Position numbers and translations under genes: made by a program. The notes beneath the pieces are model-generated. The model searched no databases and was not told the origin of the DNA. It saw only the letters and a program-made list of their open reading frames with translations. Source: Nemania diffusa (taxonomy: Eukaryota > Ascomycota > Sordariomycetes > Xylariales > Xylariaceae). Taken from it: DNA of 64,000 bases. The stretch is taken from assembly GCA_038501195.1 (NCBI GenBank), contig JBBPUQ010000002.1, positions 558,001 to 622,000 on the forward strand, given 5' to 3'. Below are positions 52,901 through 63,464 of the stretch, one piece after another. Position 1 is the first letter of the stretch. Each line of letters begins with the position of its first letter.

Positions 52901-55285
52901 TTCTTGTGTGCTGTGTTCCTTCGTGTGCTCAACAGTATCGATTATCTCCATTTCAATATCATTAGACTGAAATGCACAGTCTATGGCGATTGGAGCATCC
53001 GGCCGGTCACCATTGACAGTGATAGGAGGACCAAGTGCATCACGAGATGGCGTAGCCGCAGTTACTGATATGTCGTCGTATGTGATTATCAGTTTTGTGG
53101 GTTTGGTGGGGTGCTCAATTATTTGCCCGTCATTCGAAGTCGCCTGAGCACTGAGGCTTGTGGTAGTATGTTCTGATACGATATTTTCATCCGTCACGGG
53201 ATTCCCGGCCGCTACACCAGGGTCGTTGGCTACCAAATTCTCTACTTCTTTCGCGACCACATCGTCAGGGGCTAGCTGCTGATTCTGCGTGGAAGCATCC
53301 TCTTTTAGCTTCTTCAGCTCTGCTTTCCCGAAAAACAGACCAAGGAGACCAGCTGGCTCTTCGTCGTCCTCGTCGTCGTTAGAACCATCGCCCTCGTCAT
53401 CGCTAGCACTACCATCCTCTTCTGCACTATTCATACTCTCGTCGCTTGAGGTCATGTCATCATCCATGTCCACTGACTCATCACTTGTCTCGTCGGGATT
53501 GTCGTCATGCACCTCTTGTCTGTCTGTATGTAATCTCTCGTCGCTCTCTTCGGTCTCGGGGGCGGAAATATCGGGTATATTCGCATATTTCTGTCGAAGT
53601 TGATCTTGCGTTAGGCCTTCGTCGGATACGATCGACTTTACGTCGTCGTCATCATCAGACGATGACATATTATCCTCATCACTCGCCGCGTGAGCCTCCG
53701 GATCGGTTTCTTCTTCAGAATCTATGTCCATTTCATCACCGCCGTCTTCATCGTCAAAGTCTTCGAGATCCTGGTCTTCCTCTTCACCATCATCGTCTGA
53801 CAAGCCATCAGAGTCAACGCGAGCTCGCCGAGCCTGAAGCTTGAGCTCCGACATGCTGACTGCTTCATTTAAAGCAGCCTTTACTCGCTTTTGTTCTGCA
53901 GCTTCCCACTCCTCCAACCGCCTCCGATTTATCTCAGCCCTAATGTTGTCCCAAGTGCCCGCAAGAGCCTTAATGACGATTTTGTAGCGTGTTATGCACT
54001 CTATTCGGGCCTCGGCCTCGATCTCCTCCGCCGTTTTGGGTTGACGACGAAGCCACTCATCCTTACAAGCCTCAGCAAGCTTTTTTGCCGTAGCTTTATG
54101 CCTTTGATGTTCCATGACCATCAACTTCCGGAAATTCGCCATCTGCTTGACAAGATGATCCATATGCGCCCATTGCCGAGGGGGCTCCTCCGCAGGCTCT
54201 GGCGCAAAGAGACTCAATCGTCCTTCACTTAGGAGGCCACCGGGCTCGACCTCTTTCTCGATGCGCAGGATGATGCGGGCATCCTTCTCGGCCATGTCTT
54301 GTGTGTATGGAGGCCCATCATCTGCGAGATCTAACCAGCCGCCTTCTCGGACATCGAGTGCTGGGGCCCGAGTTATGTACTCGTCAAACGTGGAAGCAGT
54401 TTTAGGTCGCGCAATAGTTTGGCCGGGAAGAACATGGACTTGGGCCGGGTGGACAATGGGAATAGACGGAATCTTGACACGTAACCGGATCCTAGTAGGC
54501 CGCGACGAGTTCGGGCTCCCTGCAAGCTCAGAGCTTCGAGTTGTGGTATCCATGCTATCTCTTCGTGTTCTGGAACTTCGCCGGGTGGGAAGCGAGCGCT
54601 TTGGGGATTCTGGGGGCGGGCGAGAGGGCGTGGAGGCGGGTTTTGGCTTAGGCGATGGCTTTTGGGCAGCGCTTAACGACTTCCTCGCACTCGACCTAGT
54701 TGCGGAGGATGTCGTCTTGGTGGAGGGTGGCCGAGGGGTAGACGCGTTTCTTTGTGTGCCATGCATGCTTGTAGGTACGCTTGTACGCCGATCCTTCGGG
54801 TTTGGGGAGGTTTGTATGCCGTTGAGACTACGCCTCGTCATCCTTTTCGTGCTTGGAGGCTGCAGTTGTATAGGAATCGCGTTGGTTCGCGCCGATCTCC
54901 GCTTTCCATCTTCGATGAAAGTGGTAGGGCCTTCTGCCCCTATCTTCTTCCATGGTGGTGACTCGACCTTGGGGCGACGGATAGGCTTGGGCGGTGTTGT
55001 CTCGCGCACACGACGTCGCTTGGCGGGCCGCTCGTCGTCGTGGCCATCATGGTCGTCGTTGTCGACTTGTCCGGCGGGAGGTGTAGCCTTCCCGGGGCCG
55101 TCGTCGCCGTTCGTCTCGGGTTTTGCAGGTGGGTCGCCGTCATTTTGATGATCTGGTTGGGCTGTGTTGTGAGTGGTGGTGGCGGGCGATGTGGGTGCAG
55201 GCGGTGGTGAAGTGTCGATGTCGGCGTGGTCGCCGTTGTGGTGGTGTGTTGGTGCAGCAGACTGGGTCGACGCGGTGCTCGTCAT
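49991..55285 (-). CDS. swr1: Swr1, catalytic ATPase of the SWR1 chromatin remodeler
   Basis: A single exon of 1,764 aa starts at ATG 55285 (MTSTASTQSA); the open frame extends 38 codons upstream without an ATG. Low-complexity residues 1-330 include KRRRVRETTPP. An HSA helix for actin/Arp binding lies near 370-440 (MDHLVKQMANFRKL), then long acidic Asp/Glu/Ser stretches at about 490-670. The first ATPase lobe at about 880-1180 has DEMGLGKT (near 903) and DEAHN (near 1005). A family-specific insertion follows, and the second lobe at about 1440-1590 has RLDGATKVEQRQ and CHRIGQT. The C terminus is basic. The enzyme exchanges H2A-H2B for H2A.Z-H2B in nucleosomes, in the nucleus. Split lobes with a large insert, HSA domain and length separate it from Ino80 and Snf2. 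Confidence 0.95.
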   Translation of the reverse strand: MTSTASTQSAAPTHHHNGDHADIDTSPPPAPTSPATTTHNTAQPDHQNDGDPPAKPETNGDDGPGKATPPAGQVDNDDHDGHDDERPAKRRRVRETTPPKPIRRPKVESPPWKKIGAEGPTTFIEDGKRRSARTNAIPIQLQPPSTKRMTRRSLNGIQTSPNPKDRRTSVPTSMHGTQRNASTPRPPSTKTTSSATRSSARKSLSAAQKPSPKPKPASTPSRPPPESPKRSLPTRRSSRTRRDSMDTTTRSSELAGSPNSSRPTRIRLRVKIPSIPIVHPAQVHVLPGQTIARPKTASTFDEYITRAPALDVREGGWLDLADDGPPYTQDMAEKDARIILRIEKEVEPGGLLSEGRLSLFAPEPAEEPPRQWAHMDHLVKQMANFRKLMVMEHQRHKATAKKLAEACKDEWLRRQPKTAEEIEAEARIECITRYKIVIKALAGTWDNIRAEINRRRLEEWEAAEQKRVKAALNEAVSMSELKLQARRARVDSDGLSDDDGEEEDQDLEDFDDEDGGDEMDIDSEEETDPEAHAASDEDNMSSSDDDDDVKSIVSDEGLTQDQLRQKYANIPDISAPETEESDERLHTDRQEVHDDNPDETSDESVDMDDDMTSSDESMNSAEEDGSASDDEGDGSNDDEDDEEPAGLLGLFFGKAELKKLKEDASTQNQQLAPDDVVAKEVENLVANDPGVAAGNPVTDENIVSEHTTTSLSAQATSNDGQIIEHPTKPTKLIITYDDISVTAATPSRDALGPPITVNGDRPDAPIAIDCAFQSNDIEMEIIDTVEHTKEHSTQEEASFSRKQSTAAVSIMEVTHTQISETDAATNSTSRDPSQSPRTSDTKPSDVDTASSVMKSGVSRSTTPPSQSPKTEVPFLLRGDLREYQHHGLDWLAGLYKNQTNGILADEMGLGKTIQTIALLAHLACHHEVWGPHLVIVPTSVMLNWEMEFKKWCPGFKVLSYYGSIDERKRKRQGWKTDDIWNVCITSYQIVLQDQQVFKRRQWHYMILDEAHNIKNFKSKRWQTLLGFNTQARLLLTGTPLQNNLTELWSLLFFLMPSENGVGGFADLAEFQDWFHKPESQILESGREQMDDEARAIIAKLHKVLRPYLLRRLKADVEKQMPAKYEHVELCRLSRRQRELYDGFLARTDTRDALASGNYISVINCLMQLRKVCNHPDLFIERPIMTSFRQPRSVVAEFAATESLLQRKFLANCPGSTANLGFLNLIPRQFETLSAAVCDRVFELSSDRTLLEFQQTQEGRAHAAEITLDPSTVESNITYLDSIGRWGRLEELQHCVYTNGFRRQQRPIYGQQLTNFLTLGVEQRPFKSRPRIPQKIMSWFEEDSPILRSIVPTLDQRAASMRATISKFACITPAVVTRDLDKFILGSRQVELFEEANLTLSAPVRYAPFLPKEPPLDPWHESRMKLSIQFPDKRLLQYDCGKLQVLDKLLRKLQAGGHRALIFTQMTKVLDVLEQFLNIHGHKYLRLDGATKVEQRQILTDRFNHDPRILCFILSTRSGGLGINLTGADTVIFYDQDWNPAMDKQCQDRCHRIGQTRDVHIYRLVSEHTIEANILRKASQKQMLDDIVIQEGGFTTDYFNKLSVRNIISSATDEVDVVGDAMDRVLGGVESTDQRTVGRVLEQAEDREDVAAAHVAEKEIQEDEADFAEKPLTANASGASSTRQGTPVTQDGHGVGRSNLGLFSASIDAEETMQEIESNAWGERMHTVDDYMLATMSKQLEGAALEFPKDKKKSKSKKGKDTRKR

Positions 55286-55866
55286 AGCTGTCCGGGGTGT
55301 CTCGAGCAATGGGAGCACCGAGATCTCAGCGAAATAGGCATTTGAGGAGGTAAAAATTACGTCTACGGATAGGAAATCAACAGCAGGTTTAGATATCAAG
55401 TTCTGGCCATTCCCGGCCCTCTATGTCGATGGGTATGATGGAATTTGTGCTGAAAACACCGCTTCCCCGTAGAATGATGATGATTCGAAAAATTTCGCCC
55501 TCAACCTCCGCCTCGCGCGCACCCCAGTTTGAACTGCTAGCACCCACAGTGGCCCGTGCTCCTACTCCCCGGCGGGGCATTAGCGGCTGTGTCTCCACAT
55601 TTACCGCTGACTACCAGCGCTGTAGCATTCTGTCCAATCAACGTCACTAGAGCGAGCTCACTCAGCCTACAGCTCCAAGATGCCTGCTCTACACTTCAAT
55701 TCCCTCGGTATCTGTCAAAGCACAACCATCATCATCACCTCGGCGTCGCTACCCACCAAACCATAGAGGGTATTGCGGACGCAAAAGCGCCAGTGTAGGT
55801 TTCAATTGGTATCGCCCAGGTCTTGCGTGCCGCTGCTCATTGGCTAATATGTTGTCCCCCGACTAG
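55286..55866. promoter_or_regulatory. divergent promoter between swr1 and complex I subunit
   Basis: A 581-bp interval separates two start codons on opposite strands, so it must contain both promoters. It is GC-balanced and CT-rich toward the complex I gene. No specific binding site is assigned. Confidence 0.6.
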
Positions 55867-56482
55867 ATGCTCTCTCAACGAGTTGCCAGGACTTCGGTCC
55901 TGCGCGCAGCCTCCATGGCCGCCTCGCGACGACTACCCATTGTTCAGCAGCGAACCTTCTTTCCAGAATATACCAGCAAGAAGATCTTGGATGAGAAATA
56001 CCCCGATAATCCCACCTTCACCGACGCCGAAGACCCGGGCATGAATGGCGGCTACGTCAACCCGCCACCCGTCAAGCGACAGTTCCGCGACCCCCATGCC
56101 GACTGGTGGGACAAACAGGACCGCAGGAACTTTGGCGAGCCCGTGCACGAGGACGCCGATACGCTCGGAATATTCAGTACGTATGAATATACTTGGGTCA
56201 ACTCAAAAACAGCGTTTGCGCAGATTGGCACCTTCGTCGTAGCTTTCCTAGGCGTATGCTGGGTCGTTGGCAAACTATACCCCGATAAGCAAACTATACC
56301 CCGAGAATTTGAAGGCGGCCTGCAGCGGGAACTTGGCGGTCCTGGGACTATTAGGGTGAGTTCATTTCCCGGGCATCTACATAGGCTTAATTCCGACTCG
56401 AGCACGTATGCTGACAATTTGTTCACAGGCCAGAGCCATTGGAGATCCAGATCCGTACCAATCTGAGGAGAGTGAAGAATAA
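55867..56482 (+). CDS. ndufb8: NADH:ubiquinone oxidoreductase subunit, NDUFB8-like
   Basis: Exons are 55867-56355 and 56429-56482 (73-bp intron, GTGAGT/ACAG), 180 aa. The N terminus (MLSQRVARTSVLRAASMAASRR) is Arg/Ser/Ala-rich and lacks acids, as in a mitochondrial targeting peptide. The mature part has the fungal family blocks DEKYPDNPTFTDAEDPGMNGGY, read as adjoining short motifs, then HADWWDKQDRRNFGEPVHED and YTWV. One membrane helix (AFAQIGTFVVAFLGVCWVVG) follows, then PREFEGGLQRELGG. It is an accessory subunit of the complex I membrane arm in the inner mitochondrial membrane. Two overlapping direct repeats (AAACTATACCCCGA, 19 bp apart, near 56272-56305) are read in different frames. Confidence 0.85.
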
Positions 56483-57741
56483 AATCGCCTGTACACATAC
56501 TCGAGCAACCATCAATCAAATGTGCATAAGAACCGCCAAGAAGGGACGAGCCCCCAGTCTTAATCGTGGATGGCCTAGAACTTCTTTCAGTGTTAGGCTT
56601 TGCGACATACTACGTCTCCTTTGTTTGGATCGATTGAAATATACCATGATCCCATGTGCTTAGCCTTGTTACCCGTGTATATATGTAGCAGCGCATTTCA
56701 CATGACTCTAACTAATGCACAGCAGAAGCAGTTACATGGTCTACTAGAAATAACCTAAGGCATAGGCCCATCCAAGGCAAATTCACAACCTTAGTAACTT
56801 ATATCGCAGGGCAGCAATATAAGAGAAGTCAGCATGCTAATGGCTACAGCGTACAGCAACGTCACTTCAAATGTTAGCAATGTTCGCCACCTACAGTCAG
56901 TGTAGTTTAAGTTGAGGCCGATTCCATTTGGCTTCCTACCTATTGTATAGCCATACCAAGTATAGAACTCTCTTCCTCTTTTTTTTCTTGGAAATCTAGG
57001 TACTACTCAAAAACCTATAGTGCTTAGGCTGGATGCTTGACTGGGTAGGTATGCCCTAGCAACTGTACCTGCTCATCGAATTCGGTATTGCGCACACAAA
57101 AGCTTCAAAAGTGGGTACGGGAGCTTACGATCCTCAAATCAGTTGGATTCCATGTGATGGTAGGTACCTAGAAGGTGATCTAGATGGGGCTAAGAGCCTC
57201 GTGGTATTGGGGAAGCGGCAGCGTTGAAGCAATTGCCATATCTGCCACGGCTCGCAACTTCCCAGGTCAAGCTGCCATTCCCTATTCTATTACGGTACTC
57301 TGCCTGCCAGGTGACTTGGTTAGTACTTCATCTTGCCTGCCGCGGAGAATGGTTGACTTCAAGGTTCTGTCCATCTTGCAACATCCCATTGCGTCGTAGT
57401 AGGTACATACCTTATCTAGGTAGGTTTGTGTGAGGTACCGGTTAAGCAGGCAGCGTGGACCAACAGATGATTCTTTTCTCAGGCCAGGATCCCCATTTCA
57501 TCCTCACCTCTCCCCCCTTTCTTCACCACCAGTTTCCCTGCATCAAGTATCAACTCATCTACCGATACATCTCGGTTGACAATACCTCGGCCGTAGGAAA
57601 CACTCCTCTGCCAGGTATTACTTTGCTCGCCATTCCACCATCTTGCTTGTTATGCCGTTTCATTGACACTCCTTTCCCACTGCTTCGTCTTCTTGGCTGG
57701 AATACTTAACCGACTTCATCTATCAATCAATCTCCGCCACA
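56483..57741. other. intergenic
   Basis: This 1.26-kb interval has no recognised gene. The final 300 bp are CT-rich and probably contain the leader of the next gene. Short frames at 57184-57433 are unsupported. Confidence 0.45.
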
Positions 57742-59896
57742 ATGCGGTTCGAGGAATGGGACGTGCTACTATTTCCAAAGGACTCCAAGGTCCCCATGAA
57801 GGAGTTCAAGACCAATTGCCATGTCGTCCACGACACAGGTATGCTGTTCCCTACCTCCATAGACGACAAGCACACTCGCCCCCTCACTGCTGTCGCTGTA
57901 AAACCAGTGCGGGAGACGGTAGCATCAGGCTAACACGTCAACCAACTCTTGACAGAATTCGCCTATACCAATGGCTCCTTCGGCCTGCCTACTATGACTT
58001 GCTTCATGCCTAATCTTCCACCTGGAACCCCTTTCAGCATATCTCTTCATTCGTGGAAGACACCGGATATCAGCCAATTCACTCGGAACTACAGCAAGCA
58101 CCCAGAGCTAGTCAAGTTCGAGGCCCGGGTCTTAGTTGATGGCCGCCTAGTCGCGTACGTTTCCCACGCCTCTCTAATCCGAGAAATGAAAAGTATCTAA
58201 CCTTGTCTCTTTGTAGGACATCTTCGTTCAGTCGCAACGGTCTATGGCCTCAACTCATTGATCATAGTTTTGGTGCGTCAAGCTAGCACATTCGTGATAG
58301 TTAGATACGAGCTAACTTTACCCCTAGAGTTCACTAAAAACGGTGACCTTGAGATTCTCAAATTTCCCCAGTTCCGGAGCGAGCTGCTCCGGCAGAGTTA
58401 CTGGAGCCCGGCAGACGAGGTCGGGCGTATCAAGATTATTATCAGCGAGGGTTTCCCACGAGATTCTCTCACAGTGCCTATTGAACGAGTCAAGAACATT
58501 GTAGCCTTCTCTTTCCAGCATGCCCCGCTTGGTAAAACTTGAATTCTCCTGTTCGATAATAAGGCTTAGAGCTAACGGTTGCCTGCATAGACATCCTAGA
58601 GAGCTCCGGTATTGCCTGGCCAAATCCCGCGATGTGGCGTCGTGGTCCATTCAACCCGACTATGCCGACTCCGTCCCAGCCGCATGAGGATGGCCCGGAA
58701 GCCCATCTCCACTCTCCACGCCGACACTCCAGTTTCGTCAAGAGCACAGCCGGCCCCTCCGGATCCTCTGGGTACAACTCGACAAGCGCAAATGTGTCTC
58801 AACTAAACCCCAACAACTTCATTGGAAACATGCCGAATACCCAGAGTCTTCTGCAACGTGGTATCAACGGGTCACAGGCCGGGTATATAGACCCTTTCAA
58901 CCCGGCCAAGGCCGACATGCCTTCTTATTTTGATTGGTCAAATACCTTTGGTGTGGTCGGGCACTCTCAGACAGCCGACGTGGGAAAGGCAAAGGCCTCA
59001 AGCCGTAGGGCCAACACGCATAGCAAGATATCGGCATCTGATGCTAGCATGCCAGACTACAGCTCGTCCGGCTCGACTAGCGCCCAGCTGATGACTGATT
59101 TTCAGCCAATGAGTTTTGTCGTTTCGCATATCGATGAGTCTGATACCAGCAACCTCGCACCCAAAGTACCAGCAAACAGCCCAACAACTTTGGTTGAGGC
59201 GAGCTTTGTCGATGGTCTTGAACTCGATATGAACAAATTGGGGACTCCGGGGAGTAAGTTCGTACTTCACCATTTTTCTCACCTCTTGCCCCCTATGCGA
59301 GAGTCTCGTATTAATAGTTGCCAGATACCCCACCCCCTACTGATTTCTTCACCACTAGTACGACCAATTTCTCAACTGAACTAGCTACGTCTCTCACCCA
59401 TTCGCTTTTAAACCAACCTCATCCCCTACCAGTTCAGGGATCGAATATCGCCAATCCAGCTCCGGAGATTAAATCGCGAAAGGAGAACAGACTAAATCAT
59501 GACGCTTTCATCGAAGCAAACCTAGATCATATTGACATGCGTAAGGTGTCACAGTCAGTTTATGGCCAATTAGACAAGACCAGCCACGGTACGAACAGTA
59601 CAAGTAACTCACCGCCGAGTCAAAGTTCCTTCTCTGGTGTCTTCTCTCACCGGTCTTTTTCCGGCCCAGAGTTTGGAAATGACTTAACGAACTCGGGTAT
59701 TCTATTTACTAATGGGAACACTGAACCAAATTCAGCGACCGAAGGCCGCATTGGCAGCGGCTCTGACAAGGGGATCAAACGCACTCGCCAGTTTACACCA
59801 GCAAGCGCCAAGGCAATCGATGACGAAGATGAACCTCGACGCAGTAGCCCCAGAGTTAGAAATGGGCTAGGAGAACAGGTCGTTGAAACAAACTAA
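57742..59896 (+). CDS. conserved fungal protein, 6 exons, 596 aa
   Basis: Exons are 57742-57838, 57956-58154, 58217-58272, 58328-58531, 58591-59253 and 59325-59896; all five introns have GT/AG ends and keep phase. The N-terminal 200 residues form an ordered, beta-rich domain (RFEEWDVLLFPKDS, FAYTNGSFGLPTMTCF, PFSISLHSW, FEARVLVDGRLVA, FSRNGLWPQ, YWSPADEVGRIKIIISEGF, FSFQHAPLDILE) that I recall as conserved in filamentous ascomycetes without an assigned function. The rest is Ser/Asn/Pro-rich and disordered, ending with a basic segment (GIKRTRQFTPASAK, EPRRSSPRVR) that may be a nuclear signal. There is no signal peptide or membrane helix. A nuclear regulatory role is a guess from composition. 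Confidence 0.8.
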
Positions 59897-61430
59897 TGCG
59901 AGTATACTAATATGCCATCTGCTCTCGCATTAACGAGGGCAAACAAGCTCAATTTTGGAAGGATCATTGAATATCCCATCTTCTTGGACTCGCCATGAGA
60001 GATACATTCAGTAGTGCTATCTAGATTTTTTTCGACAGCGGTATTACACTGATACTGCTGAGGTATATACTTTTGCACCGCAGCTCTAGAGTCAGACCCT
60101 GAAGGAATTATTGTAGCCGAACGGAGTGGTGCTAAATGGCGGATACTTCTATGTGGCTGGAAAAGTGAACTGGCTGCATATTCCACTACATCCGGGGTGG
60201 CTGAAGGCGTTTTACTGGACATCGTGTACAATAGCCTCCGGGTCAGCCAAAATTGATGATTCGTGCATCAGTATAATCTCGTCGTTCTGCGTTGTATCGC
60301 CATCTACGACTGTATTATTTCGTTGTAATTCAGCAAATTAAAATCATAAATCTTAGTCATATAGATTCAAACGGTTAGTTTATATCATGAATTTCTCATC
60401 TGTATGGCTCTGTCGCATCTGTCGGTGCAGCCCAACAACGCCGCGTGATACAGAGTAAGTTGTATGAGTATTAGAGAGTGATCAGTGCTCTGTTTGATTG
60501 CCGTTCCTGGAGTATTGCTAGCCAAGGCATTGATTGGTCAATTCTTGCATGCCTTACTCAATCTGGCAATCTTTTGGGGCGGTTGCATCGTGATCGACGC
60601 AGCCAAGATCGGGACGTTCGTCCCGAGTTGTCTGATCGTGATGGATGATGAGAGGTGGGGGTACCTATGATCTCTATGTCATTCATACTGTCAACAGGTT
60701 TTTGTGATTTGGGAAAAAAAAACCCCTTGAAAAAAAAGAAAAGGTGTAAAACTTATAGGACCAATTTGCGAAGCAAAGTGGTGTTTTGGTCAAGTACTAT
60801 CTAGATGTTATAAACTTGAATAGAGCTACATTTAGGGGAACGGAAAATATCAGGAATATTATATATAGAACAGTGAATAAGGACAAGTGAAGTCCTTAGT
60901 CGGCTTGATTTATCTGCGCATCTTAGTAAGATCAACGAGCACCGGTCTAATTATGGTATACCGGTTTAAATGCATTTACTTGCACCTGTAAACATATTTA
61001 ACCAAGATGAGCGTTTCGAGCTTCGTCCCGTGTCGTCGCATCACAGTTCCGCATTCGCGCATGTTGTGGACTACTGGTATGATCACCACGACTTGCGACG
61101 CTTCAATGCGCATCGCAGATCTCGACGTCTACGCTCACGGCTCGACGGACCGAGTCATCGCACGAACAGACGCAGAGTTGGCCATCTTGGCGGCTTTGGA
61201 GGCATATAAGATCTTCTTCCCTGGCACGGGTATCGCAGTTCTGTTTTCAAAACCCCATCCCACTCTTTTTGAAGCCTCCATACTTTCGTTACGAGTAGAT
61301 CTCGACTTTTTCCCTCGCCAAGTTCTGTGAACTTCGTTCTCTTCTCGCACATACTTATTCCAGTCACTACCGCCAGTCGGTCTTTATCATTTTACCTAAC
61401 TCACCCACTTACAAAATCCCAACCGCCAAG
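59897..61430. other. intergenic
   Basis: This 1.5-kb interval includes poly-A rich sequence near 60714-60750. Short frames at 60485-60670 and 60970-61330 have no support. The last 100 bp (C/T/A-rich, ending ACCGCCAAG before ATG) look like the leader of the secreted protein gene. Confidence 0.45.
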
Positions 61431-61835
61431 ATGCAGACCAAAGCCCTCCTCCTCGCCCTCGCCGCCGCCACCGCCGCCTCAGCAGCAAGCATCCACTCCC
61501 CCCGCCAAAACAACAACAACGCCGGCGGCGCAGCGGCCAACGCGGCAGCCGACTTCGGCCAGTGCACGCCGACGATGGACTTCCAGCTGGGGCGGGCCGG
61601 CCGCAAGGCGGACGAGGGCACGTTCCTGCCGACGGACGCGCTCGTGGCCAAGGGCCAGCAGGACGCGCTCAACCCCAGCATCATCATGAACCGCATCTGC
61701 GACCAGCTGACCAACGTCTGCGACGCCAACGACGCCGCCGTCGCGGCGTGCGAGGCCGCGCAGGCGTCTACCGAGGCGCTGGGCACGCGGGACGCGAGCA
61801 CCGCCGACGCGTTCAACTCGGCTTTGGGGTTCTAG
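61431..61835 (+). CDS. small secreted protein of a common fungal family, 134 aa
   Basis: A single exon starts in a good context (CCGCCAAGATGC). Residues 1-18 (an Ala/Leu-rich run after MQTK) are a signal peptide, followed by a kex2-like SPRQ, then NNNN and Ala/Gly-rich sequence. The conserved part has CTPTMDFQLGRAGRK, LVAKGQQDALNPSII, RICDQLTNVC and ALGTRDASTADAFN. I recall multi-copy secreted proteins with this layout in many ascomycetes; the function is not known to me. Four cysteines (CTPT, RICD, NVCD, AACE) could form two disulfides. Codon usage is strongly biased to C/G third positions, which suggests high expression. Confidence 0.8.
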   Translation: MQTKALLLALAAATAASAASIHSPRQNNNNAGGAAANAAADFGQCTPTMDFQLGRAGRKADEGTFLPTDALVAKGQQDALNPSIIMNRICDQLTNVCDANDAAVAACEAAQASTEALGTRDASTADAFNSALGF

Positions 61836-62322
61836 GTTTGCGGTAAAGGGGGTGGGTGCAGAGGCTGGAAGGGAGGTGGGGAGGTCAGTCGCGTTTGGAT
61901 TGACCTTGGTTAATATGTGGGAGGGCTCGCGCGGCTTGGATCAAGATTGAATATGTTTTTGGGGCTTATGGATTGTTAGCTGGTTGTCTGTTTCATGAGA
62001 TGGCATGTCTTCCTATACAACTCATGTGATCCTGGAATTGAGAGATGTTTGTAAAAGAAGATTTCGCTACTTAACGTCGAATATAGATTTATAGATCGAA
62101 TATTCAATCCACCGGCTTAGTAGCCTCTACCGTTGGCACCTCTGTAATGTATATAACGCTCAAGCCTTTCCCCCCTGCAGCACTTTGACCCTAGGTTTTC
62201 AGATGTCCGCGCAGGTGACACTATTGGATGATCGTGATAAATCCTGATTCCGTTTCTTAGTAGTAGCGGCGTCACCGAATTACGAAGCGGTCCTGGGATA
62301 ATACAGGTATCGGCCGGTGACT
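61836..62322. other. intergenic, convergent 3' flanks
   Basis: This is the 3' region of the secreted protein gene and of the BTB gene. No gene or repeat is recognised. Confidence 0.45.
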
Positions 62323-63464
62323 TCAGTTATCAAGATCAGCATACTGGGTTCCGGTGCCGCCGTCTGCTGTATATATACTATGCCGGCCTCCATTTCGCCT
62401 CCCCGCCTCCGCTATTACTTCCGGCACCGTACATTGTCGCTTCGCAGACCGGGGGACACCCAGCCTATACATCACATTCTTATCCCCCACCGGCCTAGCG
62501 CACTCCCTGCACTTGGGACTCAGTGTCATGTAGCATTCTCTCCCGAAGTCCATAATGGGTCCCCTCTCTTCGCGGCAATGGACGCAGGACTCCTGGAGCA
62601 TTCCCCCGACCTCCGTGGACTTATGGTAGGGGCACAACATGATTTTGAAGATGTCGACCGCGAAGTCCTTGAGACCCGTCTCCCGAAATAGGACGTCGCC
62701 GGAGAGGTCAGGTCGCAGAATGGTGTAGCGCGTGAGCTTGGGAAGTAGCAGGAGTGCGGTCTTCAGGGGCCAGAATGAACTAGACCCCATGCCGTAGACT
62801 CTCTTCGCCGCGGAGAAGAAGCCTTCGAGGAACTCCCTGGTTTCCTTGGTTTGAAGCGCCTTCCAGTCATCGTCGTTTTCTTTAAAAGCCTGGCGAAGGT
62901 AGTTTTGGATATCGCGGGCCTGGGAGATTAGGTGTTCGATCATGACGTCTGCCGCACGCTTGCATAGTATGTCGAGGTTGAAAAAGTCTGCAGCGGTAAA
63001 GAGGTCGACACAAGTGCCTAGCACCGTCTTTTTATTCTGGAAAAGTTCGAGAAGGTCATCCGGGGCTGTAGGCTGAGTTAATCGGTGGCTTGTTAGTGTA
63101 GGTATACATTTACTTACCTTTTGCCGTGTATATGAAGTGGATTACCCAATTTACATGCGCCGGATCCTGCTCATGTATCTCGACAAGGTTTTCCTTGGCT
63201 TCCTGTATAAGGTGTTAGACCACAATTTGTCGGATAATGCGCAAGCCTGCCTACTTTGTATCGACCGTCTTCCAGGGCGGCTCGGAAGAATCCACAGCGT
63301 GACGTTAGGATGACGCGATGAAGCTCCCATGTTCTCTCCCCACACTTGACCGTGACATCTGAGAACTTCCCTGATGAGAGAATACTAGAGGAAGGGTCAG
63401 CCGAGCTCTTAAGATCTGAAGGCATACAATGTGTACTCTTCATCGCAGGCAGATGCCGCGGCAT
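62323..63464 (-). CDS. BTB/POZ domain protein with C-terminal Cys cluster, 3 exons
   Basis: Exons are 63464-63255, 63202-63118 and 63065-62323 (52-bp introns, in phase), giving 345 aa. The BTB fold is read from SSGKFSDVTVKCGERTWELHRVIL (as short blocks), SRCGFFRAALEDGRYKEAK, VEIHEQDPAHVNWVIHFIYTAK and the following VLGTCVDLFTAADFFNLDIL. The C-terminal third has spaced Cys/His residues (CPYHKS, CVHCREERG, REC, PKCRECARP) that could bind zinc. Such BTB proteins in fungi are numerous and may be Cullin-3 substrate adaptors, although many lack a substrate domain. An alternative start at 63480 is in another frame and hits a stop. Confidence 0.8.

Noticed and set aside
54261..55148. 295-codon plus-strand frame opposite swr1
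   Set aside because: Antisense shadow of the low-complexity N terminus of Swr1.
60970..61330. Overlapping plus-strand frames before the secreted protein
   Set aside because: No start context or family; the interval is more likely promoter sequence.
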